The translations under genes were made by a program, and so were the position numbers. Shown piece by piece: positions 46,200 to 55,322 of a stretch of DNA of 57,527 nucleotides. The DNA comes from an uncultured Mycoplasmatota bacterium (GTDB taxonomy: Bacteria; Bacillota_I; Bacilli_A; RF39; UBA660), in contig CAMMMH010000006.1 in assembly GCA_946497955.1 (NCBI GenBank), positions 1 to 57,527 on the forward strand. Direction: 5' to 3'. Numbering within the stretch: the first letter of the stretch is position 1; each line of letters starts with the position of its first letter. The notes under the pieces were generated by a model. The model did no database searches and had not been told where the DNA came from. It saw nothing but the letters and a program-made list of their open reading frames with translations.

Positions 46200-48029
46200 T
46201 TATAATTCAAACTCTTTCATAAAAAAATCTACTAATCTATTTGTTCTTTCCTTTATGTCTTCGATATGCCAAGCATCTTTACTAACTACATCGTCATTCA
46301 ATTTTAATCCATTTTTATAACCAATATAATTACCATCTTTATTAACTCTATTCTTTTTCTTTTCGAAAGACAAATTACTTAAGTTTTGGTTATATCCAGT
46401 TATAGTTAAATTTCCTAAAATATGTACATAATTATTTAAATATTCAATTGCTAAATTTTTATCACCATTTGCAATCATATTAACCCACTCTACTGGAATA
46501 TTTTCTCCTTCAGGAAAAATATGCTCTATAGTCCAAATATATTTATTACTACTATCTCTACTCCACAAATTAGTATATATTTCATTTGTTTTAAATTTAT
46601 CTTCATAATAACATAGTAAAAATCTTGTAGCATCTGGATTATCTAAATATATTGATCCTTTTAATTTTGCTTCAAATATTTCATCAGATGATGAATTATC
46701 TTTTAAGTTATTGATAATCAAATCATATATTTCAGTACCTTGTTTATCCTTAATTAGTGCTACTAAATCCATAAATATCTTTGTTAGATTTCTTGTATTT
46801 GGATAATCTGTAATATTCCTTCTAACAAAAAACTTTGTTAAATAGTTAATAATATTTGCAATAATTTCATTATTTAAATTTAATTCTTCTTTTTTTGACA
46901 TCAAATATAAAAGTAAAATATATGCAGGTGCTCCTTGAATTTTATCTAAATTAAATAATGGCTGTGCTAATTCTTCAATAACATAATCTTCACTTGCGTT
47001 GTTAATTAGAATTGAATAATTTCTAGCTTCTTTTTCAACTCTATTTAAAAATTTTTCATAATCTGTCTTAATTAATTTTTCATAGATATCTAGTATTGTA
47101 CTTTTTGTAGCTAGATAACCTAATGCATATTTTACTTTTCCTTCTGCTTTATATGGTGCGTTTAATTCATCTCTATAAGCATTATAAAATTGTCTAAAGA
47201 ATCTTTCTTGTACGCTATAATCATCGCTTAAATAAGAAAGTATCTTTTTCCATTTAGAATAAGCATCATCTGATTTACCATCAGCATCTGATACACTAAT
47301 TAATAAATTTTTGATTAAATCAATAGCAGATAAAGGAACTCCTCTATTATTCAAGGATTCAAATAGCATATACGCATCTTTATGTGTTTCTACCTGAATA
47401 GATACTAAAATAGCAGAATTAAATTTGTTTACTAACTCAAATAAAATATCTATTTCATTTAAATTTGAATCTTCTTTTTGAATTTCTTCTATATATTTAT
47501 CAATTAAATTAGAAAAGTAATAATAGGCTCTATATATTCTTCTATTACCAGCATTATTCTTCTTTTCATAGTCCAAAAGTAAATCATTTTCACATAATAA
47601 ACTAAAATAGTCATCTCTATTATTATTTTGAACTTGTGGCTTTAATCTTGAAATGTTTTTACCATTTCTTTTAACAACTAATTCTCTTTTAATATTATTT
47701 AAATCTGTAAATCCATCTTCATCTAATTGACTTTTCTTTTTATTCAATTTATTGTATAAAGCTATTAATAGAATAGAAATAGATGTTAATCTTTGTTGTC
47801 CATCAATAACTTCTAATATAGCATCACTCCAAGCACTGACACTATCATCTACACAAATAATAGAACCTAAAAAATATCCTTTATCATTTTCAATTACATC
47901 ATTAAATAATAATCCCCATTCTTTTTGTCCCCATGTATATTCTCTTTGATATTTTGGTATGTTATATAGAATACTTTTTTCATTAGAAAATATTTGAGCT
48001 ATATTATTTGGCTCTGTATATTTAATCAT
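46200..48029 (-). CDS. DUF262/DUF1524 protein, GmrSD-like modification-dependent restriction enzyme
   Basis: 609 aa. N-terminal DUF262: 'NIPKYQREYTWGQKEWGLLF', 'FLGSIICVDD' and IDGQQRLTSIS, the nucleotide-binding GmrS-like half. C-terminal DUF1524: IWTIEHIFPEGENIP and 'VHILGNLTITGYNQNLSNLS', the His-Me/HNH nuclease half. In GmrSD and relatives a fusion like this cuts DNA with modified bases, using NTP hydrolysis. ATG 48029 has AGGAG 10 nt upstream; the track's GTG is too near it. Complete and in the defence island. Confidence 0.88.
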   Translation of the reverse strand: MIKYTEPNNIAQIFSNEKSILYNIPKYQREYTWGQKEWGLLFNDVIENDKGYFLGSIICVDDSVSAWSDAILEVIDGQQRLTSISILLIALYNKLNKKKSQLDEDGFTDLNNIKRELVVKRNGKNISRLKPQVQNNNRDDYFSLLCENDLLLDYEKKNNAGNRRIYRAYYYFSNLIDKYIEEIQKEDSNLNEIDILFELVNKFNSAILVSIQVETHKDAYMLFESLNNRGVPLSAIDLIKNLLISVSDADGKSDDAYSKWKKILSYLSDDYSVQERFFRQFYNAYRDELNAPYKAEGKVKYALGYLATKSTILDIYEKLIKTDYEKFLNRVEKEARNYSILINNASEDYVIEELAQPLFNLDKIQGAPAYILLLYLMSKKEELNLNNEIIANIINYLTKFFVRRNITDYPNTRNLTKIFMDLVALIKDKQGTEIYDLIINNLKDNSSSDEIFEAKLKGSIYLDNPDATRFLLCYYEDKFKTNEIYTNLWSRDSSNKYIWTIEHIFPEGENIPVEWVNMIANGDKNLAIEYLNNYVHILGNLTITGYNQNLSNLSFEKKKNRVNKDGNYIGYKNGLKLNDDVVSKDAWHIEDIKERTNRLVDFFMKEFEL

Positions 48030-48069
48030 TACACTCACACTCCTAAAGCTATTTTAGCATATATTTATA

Positions 48070-48101
48070 ATAAAAAGAAATTATTATAATTTCATTTCTT
48101 T
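48070..48101 (-). terminator. Terminator after the RelA/SpoT-like gene
   Basis: AAAGAAAT / ATTTCTTT arms on the minus strand, 12-nt loop, then TTATT. It lies between the long RelA/SpoT-like gene and the DUF262 gene, so they may be separate transcripts. Confidence 0.55.
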
Positions 48102-48194
48102 GGTTAAAAATAATTATTTTCAATTTTTAATATGTGAAACTATAAAGAATATCTGTTATTTATAAAAATCACAATTTACACAATGTATCATTAA

Positions 48195-51011
48195 TTATTC
48201 CTCACTCTTTTTGTTTTCAAGATTATATTTAGTTTCTTTGATTATTTTATCTTTATCTTTTTTATTTTTTTCATCTTGATATAGTATTTTAAATCTCACA
48301 ATTTCCTTATTAACAAATTCTTTAACTTTTTTATCTTTTGGTTTTAATTTTTTAAAAAAAGCGTATTTATCATGAAAAGAATTTGCAATACCATATTCTC
48401 CCTTAACAACTCCAGTATTAAATACTAGACATTCAATCTTGTTTAATAATTCATCATTAGAGGCAATCTTAGATATTATATATTCATATATTTCCCAACA
48501 AGATATTGATACGTCATATAATCTACATAAATCAATTACTTTTACGTAATTATCATAATTGTCATTTTCTTTTAAATACTTAAGTATATCGCTACATAAT
48601 TCATTGTTATATTCGCCAAGTAAATAATATATATAGTTAGATATTTTATAATAATTATTTTCAGTCAATAATTCTATACACAATTTTAAATTATTATATC
48701 TTTCTTCTTTATAATTATTACAAGTTGTTAGATTAACATATCTAAAAAAATTATATAAATTACTATTTGGATTATCTGTTATTTTTTCTTTAAGCAATAG
48801 CCTTAAATCTTCTGGATATTTTTCAAACAAATCATTTAAGAAAAACTCATCTAACCTATTAAATTCACTATACCTAAAATTTTCTAATAATATACAAACA
48901 TCAGCATAGTTATATTCTTCTATAATCATTTTCTCAGTATTAGGATTATATAATACTTCTCCAATAATTCCTTTAGTAATACTATTATACTTTTTTATTT
49001 TATTTAGTAAATAATTTTTATATTCTTTATTATTTACTAAATCAACATTATTAGAAATAAGCTTTAATATCTTAATTTCTAAATTCTCATTTTTATTATT
49101 TTCAACAAATTCTATTAAATTATTTATAATATTCAAATCTATATTACCTGTTTGTAGCATAGCTTGAATAATTTTATCAGCTTTTATGTCATTATCAATT
49201 ATATATTCATAATTTTTATCTTGTCTAATTACCCCAAGTAAGATAAATTCATTCCATTTAGTCTTTATTATTAATTTTCCATAATTTTCTAGTGTTCCAA
49301 TGCCAATTAAAAATCTTCCTGCATTAAAAAAATTCGAATTACTAATTTTTTCATTATCCAATATATCCAATATAGCTATAATCTCTTTAACATTACTCTT
49401 TTTAAAATTTTTGGTATATTCATTTAAATAATTAGTTCTAAATTCTTCATTTTCAGAATCATCAGCACATGGTATTTCATTAATAAAAAAATTGAATAAC
49501 ATTGCATATAAATTCTGAATTTTATCATTTTTTAGTTTTTTATAAAATTTGCTATCTTTTAATTTTGTATTTTTCCAAGCACATACAGATTTATATAGTT
49601 CGTTTTTACTATACACATCAATTTCATCATAATTATTATTGAAAAAATCATATATTGGATTATAGTCAAATATGTTTGTGTTTCTCTCCAACTCACAATT
49701 TATGTTAATTAAAGCATTTAAAGCTTCCTTCGAATGTTGATTAAAAAATATATCTAATATCACTTCTATTGCCTTATATATTTTATTTTTATAATTTTCA
49801 CTAGGGCTTACTTTATTATTTACAAAAGATATCTTATCCATGCCGACTTCTTCACAATAATTATAATTTATATTACAAAAATATTCAGCCAACTTTATTC
49901 TTACATATACATCTAAATCTTTTTCAAAAATTAATAAATAAGCAATTTCGTGAATATTATAATCAGCATAGCCTCTGTTAGAATCAGCTTTATCAGAAAC
50001 TATTAGATTCTCTATAAATTTATCAAACTTTTCTAACATATTATTATTAGTTGATATTTTATATAAAGTAGAAATTATTCTTTTAAAATCACTAAGCCAT
50101 AAATATTTATAGCTTTGTAAAAATTCTAACATTTTACTAAATTTATATTCATATGTATCATAATTCAAGAATTTAGCTGTTTCAATAGGTAATTCACTAA
50201 ATTTTTTTACTATTGAATAAATTATACCTGAATCATAAATTTCTTTGTACTTTTCTTCGTATTCATTAATTAAGGGAATAACTTCTATCATTTTATTAAT
50301 TATTTCTTCCAGCTCATTTAAAGATTTAACATTCTGCAACTTTTTACCGAAATCATCTCCTAATAATATCGCTATATTTTCTGCCCCCTTTTTAATGCTA
50401 GATACACGTTTATTAATAAACTCTAGGCTTGCCATTATCTTCAAAGTTTCTTTTCTTACATCTTCAAAAGTAGACTTAATTCTATTATATTCTTTGCTAT
50501 CCTTTGATTGTAATTCATCTACATCCTTATAAATTATATTATGCCCAAATTCATTCATGGCATGAGCCAACAATGTTGTTAATTGTATTTCACATAATAA
50601 ACCTTTAAACTTATTAAAATCATTTTTTAACGAAATTGTTATGTTAATTCCATCATATTCCATAATATCTTTTGATGGTCTATATGATTCAACATTAAAT
50701 TCATCGTAGATAATATTGTTAAATTTTTTTAATTCATCTTCATCATAAAAAATAATTCTTACGCCACTAAGGTCGTTTAGTTTTTTTATATTTTTGCAAA
50801 TGCCATTTATAATTTTCTCTGTTAACTTGTTTTCCAACGAATCATAAGATTTAACTCGACTATTTAAGGACTGATATTTTATACCATTTTCAATAAGAAT
50901 ATTTTTTACCTTATTCTCAATATAAGATGTAAATTCAACATAGATTAACTGAGATGATAAATATTCTTTTAACATTTGTTCTTTTACTTGTTTAAGTTTT
51001 TCAGATGTCAT
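48195..51011 (-). CDS. Long RelA/SpoT-domain protein with helical repeat-like C-terminus
   Basis: 938 aa. Residues ~45-165 resemble a (p)ppGpp-synthetase-like nucleotidyltransferase: SRVKSYDSLENKL (R52, K54, S58), 'LNDLSGVRIIFYDEDEL', 'EYDGINITISL' and 'CEIQLTTLLAHAMNEFGHNI' (E141, Q143, H157). At the usual Y-x-S-x-H motif it has Y-D-G-I-N, so Ser and His are replaced. About 750 residues follow, helical, Asn/Lys/Leu-rich and repeat-like (HEAT/ARM-like guess), with no other domain recognised. Its place between a GmrSD-like gene and a restriction-modification pair suggests defence, perhaps a nucleotide-modifying toxin with its own sensor. AAGGAGG precedes the ATG and a strong promoter lies upstream. 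Confidence 0.75.
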   Translation of the reverse strand: MTSEKLKQVKEQMLKEYLSSQLIYVEFTSYIENKVKNILIENGIKYQSLNSRVKSYDSLENKLTEKIINGICKNIKKLNDLSGVRIIFYDEDELKKFNNIIYDEFNVESYRPSKDIMEYDGINITISLKNDFNKFKGLLCEIQLTTLLAHAMNEFGHNIIYKDVDELQSKDSKEYNRIKSTFEDVRKETLKIMASLEFINKRVSSIKKGAENIAILLGDDFGKKLQNVKSLNELEEIINKMIEVIPLINEYEEKYKEIYDSGIIYSIVKKFSELPIETAKFLNYDTYEYKFSKMLEFLQSYKYLWLSDFKRIISTLYKISTNNNMLEKFDKFIENLIVSDKADSNRGYADYNIHEIAYLLIFEKDLDVYVRIKLAEYFCNINYNYCEEVGMDKISFVNNKVSPSENYKNKIYKAIEVILDIFFNQHSKEALNALININCELERNTNIFDYNPIYDFFNNNYDEIDVYSKNELYKSVCAWKNTKLKDSKFYKKLKNDKIQNLYAMLFNFFINEIPCADDSENEEFRTNYLNEYTKNFKKSNVKEIIAILDILDNEKISNSNFFNAGRFLIGIGTLENYGKLIIKTKWNEFILLGVIRQDKNYEYIIDNDIKADKIIQAMLQTGNIDLNIINNLIEFVENNKNENLEIKILKLISNNVDLVNNKEYKNYLLNKIKKYNSITKGIIGEVLYNPNTEKMIIEEYNYADVCILLENFRYSEFNRLDEFFLNDLFEKYPEDLRLLLKEKITDNPNSNLYNFFRYVNLTTCNNYKEERYNNLKLCIELLTENNYYKISNYIYYLLGEYNNELCSDILKYLKENDNYDNYVKVIDLCRLYDVSISCWEIYEYIISKIASNDELLNKIECLVFNTGVVKGEYGIANSFHDKYAFFKKLKPKDKKVKEFVNKEIVRFKILYQDEKNKKDKDKIIKETKYNLENKKSEE

Positions 51012-51090
51012 TTAGAATCCTCCTTATAAAAGAAAAATTTAATATACCTAATGAAAAAGTTGTTTATTACTATGACTGCAAATATAGGAA

Positions 51091-51119
51091 ATTATAACAC
51101 TTTAGAAATATATAGACAA
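51091..51119 (-). promoter_or_regulatory. Promoter of the RelA/SpoT-like gene
   Basis: TTGTCT, 17-bp spacer, TATAAT on the minus strand, leaving a leader of about 75 nt. Confidence 0.75.
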
Positions 51120-51242
51120 GCAAGTATCATAGTGATTTAATATCAAAAAGTATTAAAACTTATGTAATATTCAAACTGAAGTAATAAGGTAATTACAACT
51201 TGACTAAAAAAATCTAATATAAAAATAAAGTGAATATTTAAT

Positions 51243-52331
51243 TTACTTCTTTCTTTGTGCATAAAATCTTACACTCGGATATTCTTTTTTCATTTTTACA
51301 ATATCATAGTATGTATACACATAAAATTTTGGAAATTTTTCTTTTACTTCAGTAACCATGTACAATACATATGAGTCTTTATATTTTTCCATAAACTTTA
51401 TCTCTCCACTAGACATATTAAAGATTGGCTTAGTTTCAGATGTTGACTTTACTTCTACATATTTCTTTTCTCCATCTACAATATATTCCATATCATATGG
51501 AGATTGTGGAAAGTCTAAGCTAGTATGATATAACTCATTATCATCATCTAACTTTTCCCTTAATAATTTATATATAAACTCTTCTCCTAGCCTTCCATTT
51601 TCTAATCTAGATTTATTGATTAATTCATAAGTTATAGTTGTAGATTCTTGAATATCTGGATTTTGTCCAACCACTACAACATAGTCATTATCTACCACTT
51701 TATTAGGATCTATAATTAATTTTTTTCCTACACCTTTTTTCCTTCTAAAGACAGTTGATAGAGGTATTCCATTTGGTCCTATTAAAGAGGTTATAAAGTT
51801 TAAAGTCTTAGTATCTTGGTAATACTCAAACCCTCTAACTACAAATGCAAATCCTCCATTTTGTTCCATAATTGAATTTAAAACAGCCTTATTGTCAATA
51901 TTATAACCATCTGCTTTAAAACTAAAAGTTATTGGATAATGAAGTTTTATTCTTCCTAAATGTGTATTATTAACTTTACTTCCATTTAACTTAGTTATAA
52001 CATGATCTGTTTCTCTTTTAAAATACATAGCAAATTGAAATTTAGTATTTAATTTTATTCCATCCAATAAGAAATTACTAAATATAAACACATTATCAAT
52101 ACTATTTCCAGAATGTGAAGAACTTTGACATTTATGAATTAGCATGGCCGGTGGATTAATAACATTACAATTATATTTTTTTAATTCTAATATATCTTTT
52201 CTCCATTTATTTTCATCTTTGCTTTGATTTAGTGGTGTTGAGACTGTCGCAGTTTGACCTTTTGCATAATCATTATATGTTCCTAAAAATAAAGATTTTT
52301 CATCAATTTTAAATCTAATTTTATTTTTCAT
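51243..52331 (-). CDS. DUF3883-type PD-(D/E)XK restriction endonuclease
   Basis: 362 aa. The C-terminal ~120 residues have 'ENGRLGEEFIYKLLREKLDD', 'SPYDMEYIVDGEKKYVEVKS' (D ... ExK) and 'FMEKYKDSYVLYMVTEV', a DUF3883/NO VEIN-like nuclease core. The N-terminal part, 'QSSSHSGNSIDNVFIFSNFL' and 'FRRKKGVGKKLIID', is probably the DNA-recognition domain. It overlaps the methyltransferase gene by 11 nt and the ribosome site GGAGGTAGTA lies within that gene, which supports a type II restriction-modification pair. Confidence 0.8.
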   Translation of the reverse strand: MKNKIRFKIDEKSLFLGTYNDYAKGQTATVSTPLNQSKDENKWRKDILELKKYNCNVINPPAMLIHKCQSSSHSGNSIDNVFIFSNFLLDGIKLNTKFQFAMYFKRETDHVITKLNGSKVNNTHLGRIKLHYPITFSFKADGYNIDNKAVLNSIMEQNGGFAFVVRGFEYYQDTKTLNFITSLIGPNGIPLSTVFRRKKGVGKKLIIDPNKVVDNDYVVVVGQNPDIQESTTITYELINKSRLENGRLGEEFIYKLLREKLDDDNELYHTSLDFPQSPYDMEYIVDGEKKYVEVKSTSETKPIFNMSSGEIKFMEKYKDSYVLYMVTEVKEKFPKFYVYTYYDIVKMKKEYPSVRFYAQRKK

Positions 52332-53427
52332 TACTACCTCCTGTATTTAAATTCAACCAATCTTCGTCAAAATCCTTAAGTTGCTTAAATATAAATTCTA
52401 ATAATATTGTAACTAAATTAACATCCCAACCATTACCAGCTCTTTTAGATAATTGCGTATATGATTGATTTCCAAATACAATATCAACTTTTCTCCCTTT
52501 GATATTTAAGCCTTCAAGCCCCATCAATCTAAATTGCTCAGTAACTGACATTTTTCTTACAACCTCTTTATTTCTATTAGGTTCTATAACTCTTAAGCTA
52601 TTATGTTCAGGCATAGTTATTGTAATAGAATATCCGTCTGTTTTGATTTTTTTATTATATACATCAAAACACAAAGCTTTTTTTACTTTAAAACTATCAA
52701 TTTTATGTTTTTCTTTTAAGTGCTCTATTTGCTTATCCGACAAATACATCTCTTTTGGAACGTATTCTTTAGGATCTAAAAAATCTGCCATTAATAATCC
52801 TGTTATATTTTTAGGGGGTTCCATCGAAAAGTTTTTTGGTAAACCTCCAAGCTTTGCAAACATCCAAACCCTTTCGCGATTTTGAGGAATACCATAATCT
52901 TTACTATTTAATAAAGCAACCCTTAATGGAGATTCATCTTTATCATTTTTATCTGCAACATACCCCATCTCTCTTAGCATATCTTCCATTTGTTTTCTAG
53001 TTGTCTGAAACTTTTTTGAAAAAAATCCTTTAACATTTTCAAGCAATATATATCTTGGCTTTTTTGCATCACATATTCTCATAATATGTTGAAATAAAGT
53101 TCCTCTTCCATAAGGATCATCTATGCCTTTTTGCATTCCTGCAGTTGAAAAAGGCTGACATGGAAAACCACCCATAAAAATATCAAAATCAGGAACATCA
53201 TCAGGATTTAGTTTAGTAATATCTCCAAAATTTTTAATATTTTTCCCATTTTTATCTTTATGATTTAAATTGTATAGCTCACACGCATATTTATCAATTT
53301 CAGAATATCCAATTACTTCAAATAAAAAATCAGGATATTTTTCTTTTAATCTGTCTAAAGCAAAATGTCCACCGCCATATCCTGCAAAGCCTTCAAAAAC
53401 CCTTAATACTTTTTTGTTTTTGTTCAC
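52321..53427 (-). CDS. DNA (cytosine-5) methyltransferase
   Basis: 368 aa with the full m5C set in order: I VFEGFAGYGGGHFALDRL, IV GGFPCQPFSTAG with catalytic Cys, VI LLENVKGF, VIII QNRERVWMF, and X 'KRAGNGWDVNLV'. It protects host DNA from the partner nuclease; the recognition site is unknown. The track ATG lies upstream of the real site: AGGAGG sits 7 nt before GTG 53427, giving (M)NKNKKVLRVFEG. It has a strong promoter. Confidence 0.93.
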   Translation of the reverse strand: MNKNKKVLRVFEGFAGYGGGHFALDRLKEKYPDFLFEVIGYSEIDKYACELYNLNHKDKNGKNIKNFGDITKLNPDDVPDFDIFMGGFPCQPFSTAGMQKGIDDPYGRGTLFQHIMRICDAKKPRYILLENVKGFFSKKFQTTRKQMEDMLREMGYVADKNDKDESPLRVALLNSKDYGIPQNRERVWMFAKLGGLPKNFSMEPPKNITGLLMADFLDPKEYVPKEMYLSDKQIEHLKEKHKIDSFKVKKALCFDVYNKKIKTDGYSITITMPEHNSLRVIEPNRNKEVVRKMSVTEQFRLMGLEGLNIKGRKVDIVFGNQSYTQLSKRAGNGWDVNLVTILLEFIFKQLKDFDEDWLNLNTGGSNEK

Positions 53428-53504
53428 AATGTTGCCTCCTAACTTTGGTAACTTAATAATCATATTTTTTATTATATGTTTATTAGAATACCTCTTACAT
53501 TTAT

Positions 53505-53533
53505 ATTATAGCATGTATATTTTAAGATGTAAA
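53505..53533 (-). promoter_or_regulatory. Promoter of the restriction-modification operon
   Basis: TTTACA, 17-bp spacer, TATAAT with an extended TGC, minus strand. Leader about 70 nt. Confidence 0.75.
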
Positions 53534-53632
53534 TCAATGAAAAAACATAGTTTTCATTTTATACCAAAATTTACATGGCTAAAACTTAATTATATCAAAC
53601 TCATTATATAATTAGTAAAAAATTATTTAGTA

Positions 53633-54013
53633 TTATTCAAAATGACTATTTCTGCACAATTTATCTACATCACTGACATCTGGAATAGGGGGTAATTTTT
53701 CAATGCCATATGGATAAAGTTTTCTAATCTCTTTAACATTTTGCAAAAATTTATTACTAGACCATAAATTAATAAAATCTTTATCACTCAACATTGAAAC
53801 TGCTGTTTTGCCATCATATATAATGCCATTATATATATTCATCTTTAGTTTACTATTTTTACAATGCAAATGAGGAAAAGATGGATTAATATCAGAATCG
53901 CCTTTTTTAAAGTACCAGTTCCTTTTGCTTAATTTAAATGGTATTGGGCCAAAGAAAAGTGGCTCACTAAAAAACGAGAGCAATTGCCAAAGTATTAGTT
54001 TTAAAATGTACAT
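53633..54013 (-). CDS. Orphan protein next to the restriction-modification genes
   Basis: 126 aa. The core 'FKKGDSDINPSFPHLHCKNS' and 'KLKMNIYNGIIYDGKT' looks like a conserved small domain seen near restriction genes, function unknown to me. The hydrophobic start (MYILKLILWQLLSFF) has no clear ribosome site, so the true start may be further in or the gene may be a 5'-truncated remnant. Confidence 0.45.
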   Translation of the reverse strand: MYILKLILWQLLSFFSEPLFFGPIPFKLSKRNWYFKKGDSDINPSFPHLHCKNSKLKMNIYNGIIYDGKTAVSMLSDKDFINLWSSNKFLQNVKEIRKLYPYGIEKLPPIPDVSDVDKLCRNSHFE

Positions 54014-54087
54014 ATATTCAAATCACTACTTTCAAAATTATATTATTATATTTTTTATGAACATATTTTCAGAATCAAAAAACACTA

Positions 54088-54924
54088 CTAAAATAACTCT
54101 TTCACAATTAAATCTTCAGAATGTAAATTATTATTTTTTCCTAATAATAAATTCTCATAAAACTTAATTAAATAACCTTTATCTTCTTTAATGCCTAAAT
54201 CATTATTAAAATAATTACTTCTAACTAATGCATTTCTAAAATATACTGATTTATCTTTAAATAAAGTATTATCTACGTTATAACCTAAATTAATTAAATA
54301 CTTTTCTATAAATAAAGCTGTAGTTCTAGTATTACCTTCTCTAAAAGGATGTACTTGCCATATACTAGAAGAAAAATCAGTAATATTTTTAATCACGTCT
54401 ACAATAGACATATCTTTATAGTTTTTATCTTTTTCTAAACTTATGTCATATTCTAAAGATTCTTTTAAAGTCTTATAATCTCCATAAGCTACAGAATCAT
54501 TATTTAATATTTTTTCATGTTTAGAAAAATTAATATCTCTAAACTCTCCTGCAAATTCATAAACATCTTGAAATAAATATTTATGAATATACTTTAAATA
54601 ATCTACTGATAACTCAAAATTATCTTTTTCTAATAACTCAACTATTCTCATAGATACAAAGTCACATTCTAATTCATTATGATTAATATTATTTTGTTTT
54701 GATTTTTCTACATAATACTCTTTTAGACTTTTCTCTACTTCTTCTATTGATAATTCTCCTAAAACATTCTTTTCTTTAATCTGTTCTAGATATTTAGATG
54801 GTTTTAAATTATCTACCTCTTGTAAACCAATAGCCATATCCCACTCTAATTGTTTAACATAGCCTTTAGGATTATCTATCTCATTATATTGATTTATACT
54901 AGAATCAAAATCTCTTTCACTCAC
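54088..54924 (-). CDS. Fic-domain protein with VbhA-like N-terminus
   Basis: 278 aa. Residues ~18-75 ('EWDMAIGLQEVDNLKPSKYL', 'LGELSIEEVEKSLKEYYVEK') resemble the VbhA-type antitoxin domain that inhibits Fic proteins. The Fic core follows: 'IHKYLFQDVYEFAGEFRDIN' and the active-site HPFREGNTRT (~195), where the usual GNGR is GNTR. Fic enzymes AMP-modify target proteins such as gyrase. A fused inhibitory domain would make this a self-contained toxin-antitoxin. Start GTG 54924 with AAGGTG 5 nt upstream. Clearly accessory, near a tRNA gene. Confidence 0.85.
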   Translation of the reverse strand: MSERDFDSSINQYNEIDNPKGYVKQLEWDMAIGLQEVDNLKPSKYLEQIKEKNVLGELSIEEVEKSLKEYYVEKSKQNNINHNELECDFVSMRIVELLEKDNFELSVDYLKYIHKYLFQDVYEFAGEFRDINFSKHEKILNNDSVAYGDYKTLKESLEYDISLEKDKNYKDMSIVDVIKNITDFSSSIWQVHPFREGNTRTTALFIEKYLINLGYNVDNTLFKDKSVYFRNALVRSNYFNNDLGIKEDKGYLIKFYENLLLGKNNNLHSEDLIVKELF

Positions 54925-55043
54925 AACATCACCTTCATCTAATACAATTATAGCATATAAATTTAATATTATAGTAAAATAACTTAAATTAATTGATATA
55001 AAGAAATAATTTAATTACCAAACATTACCAATTACTTTCTAAC

Positions 55044-55073
55044 AAACAAAAAATCGACTCATAAGAATCGACT
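55044..55073 (-). terminator. Terminator after tRNA-His
   Basis: Minus-strand stem AGTCGATTC / GAGTCGATT (two G-U), TTAT loop, then TTTT. Confidence 0.7.
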
Positions 55074-55107
55074 ATATCATTAAGTCTTTACGACTAACTT
55101 TCCATTA

Positions 55108-55184
55108 TGGGGCGGTATAAGGGAATCGAACCCTTGCATACTGGTGCCACAAACCAGCGTGTTAACCACTTCACCAATACCGCC
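55108..55184 (-). tRNA. tRNA-His (anticodon GTG)
   Basis: Minus strand 77 nt including an encoded CCA. Acceptor GCGGTAT pairs with ATACCGC, with the extra G-1 opposite C73 that is unique to tRNA-His. Anticodon stem CTGGT/ACCAG with loop TTGTGGC; T-arm AAGGG-TTCGAAT-CCCTT. It has its own promoter and terminator. Confidence 0.97.
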
Positions 55185-55201
55185 ATCTGAAATACATACC
55201 T

Positions 55202-55231
55202 ATTATAACCATAAAACTATTAAATAAGCAA
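55202..55231 (-). promoter_or_regulatory. Promoter of tRNA-His
   Basis: TTGCTT, 18-bp spacer, TATAAT. The insertion sequence begins 17 bp upstream of the -35. Confidence 0.75.
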
Positions 55232-55322
55232 GTTTTTTTTGCAATATCAGCAAAAAAGAGTAAATTTCTTCGCAAAGAAAATCTGATATAATTATTACTA
55301 CAGAATAAGAAAGGATGTAGTA

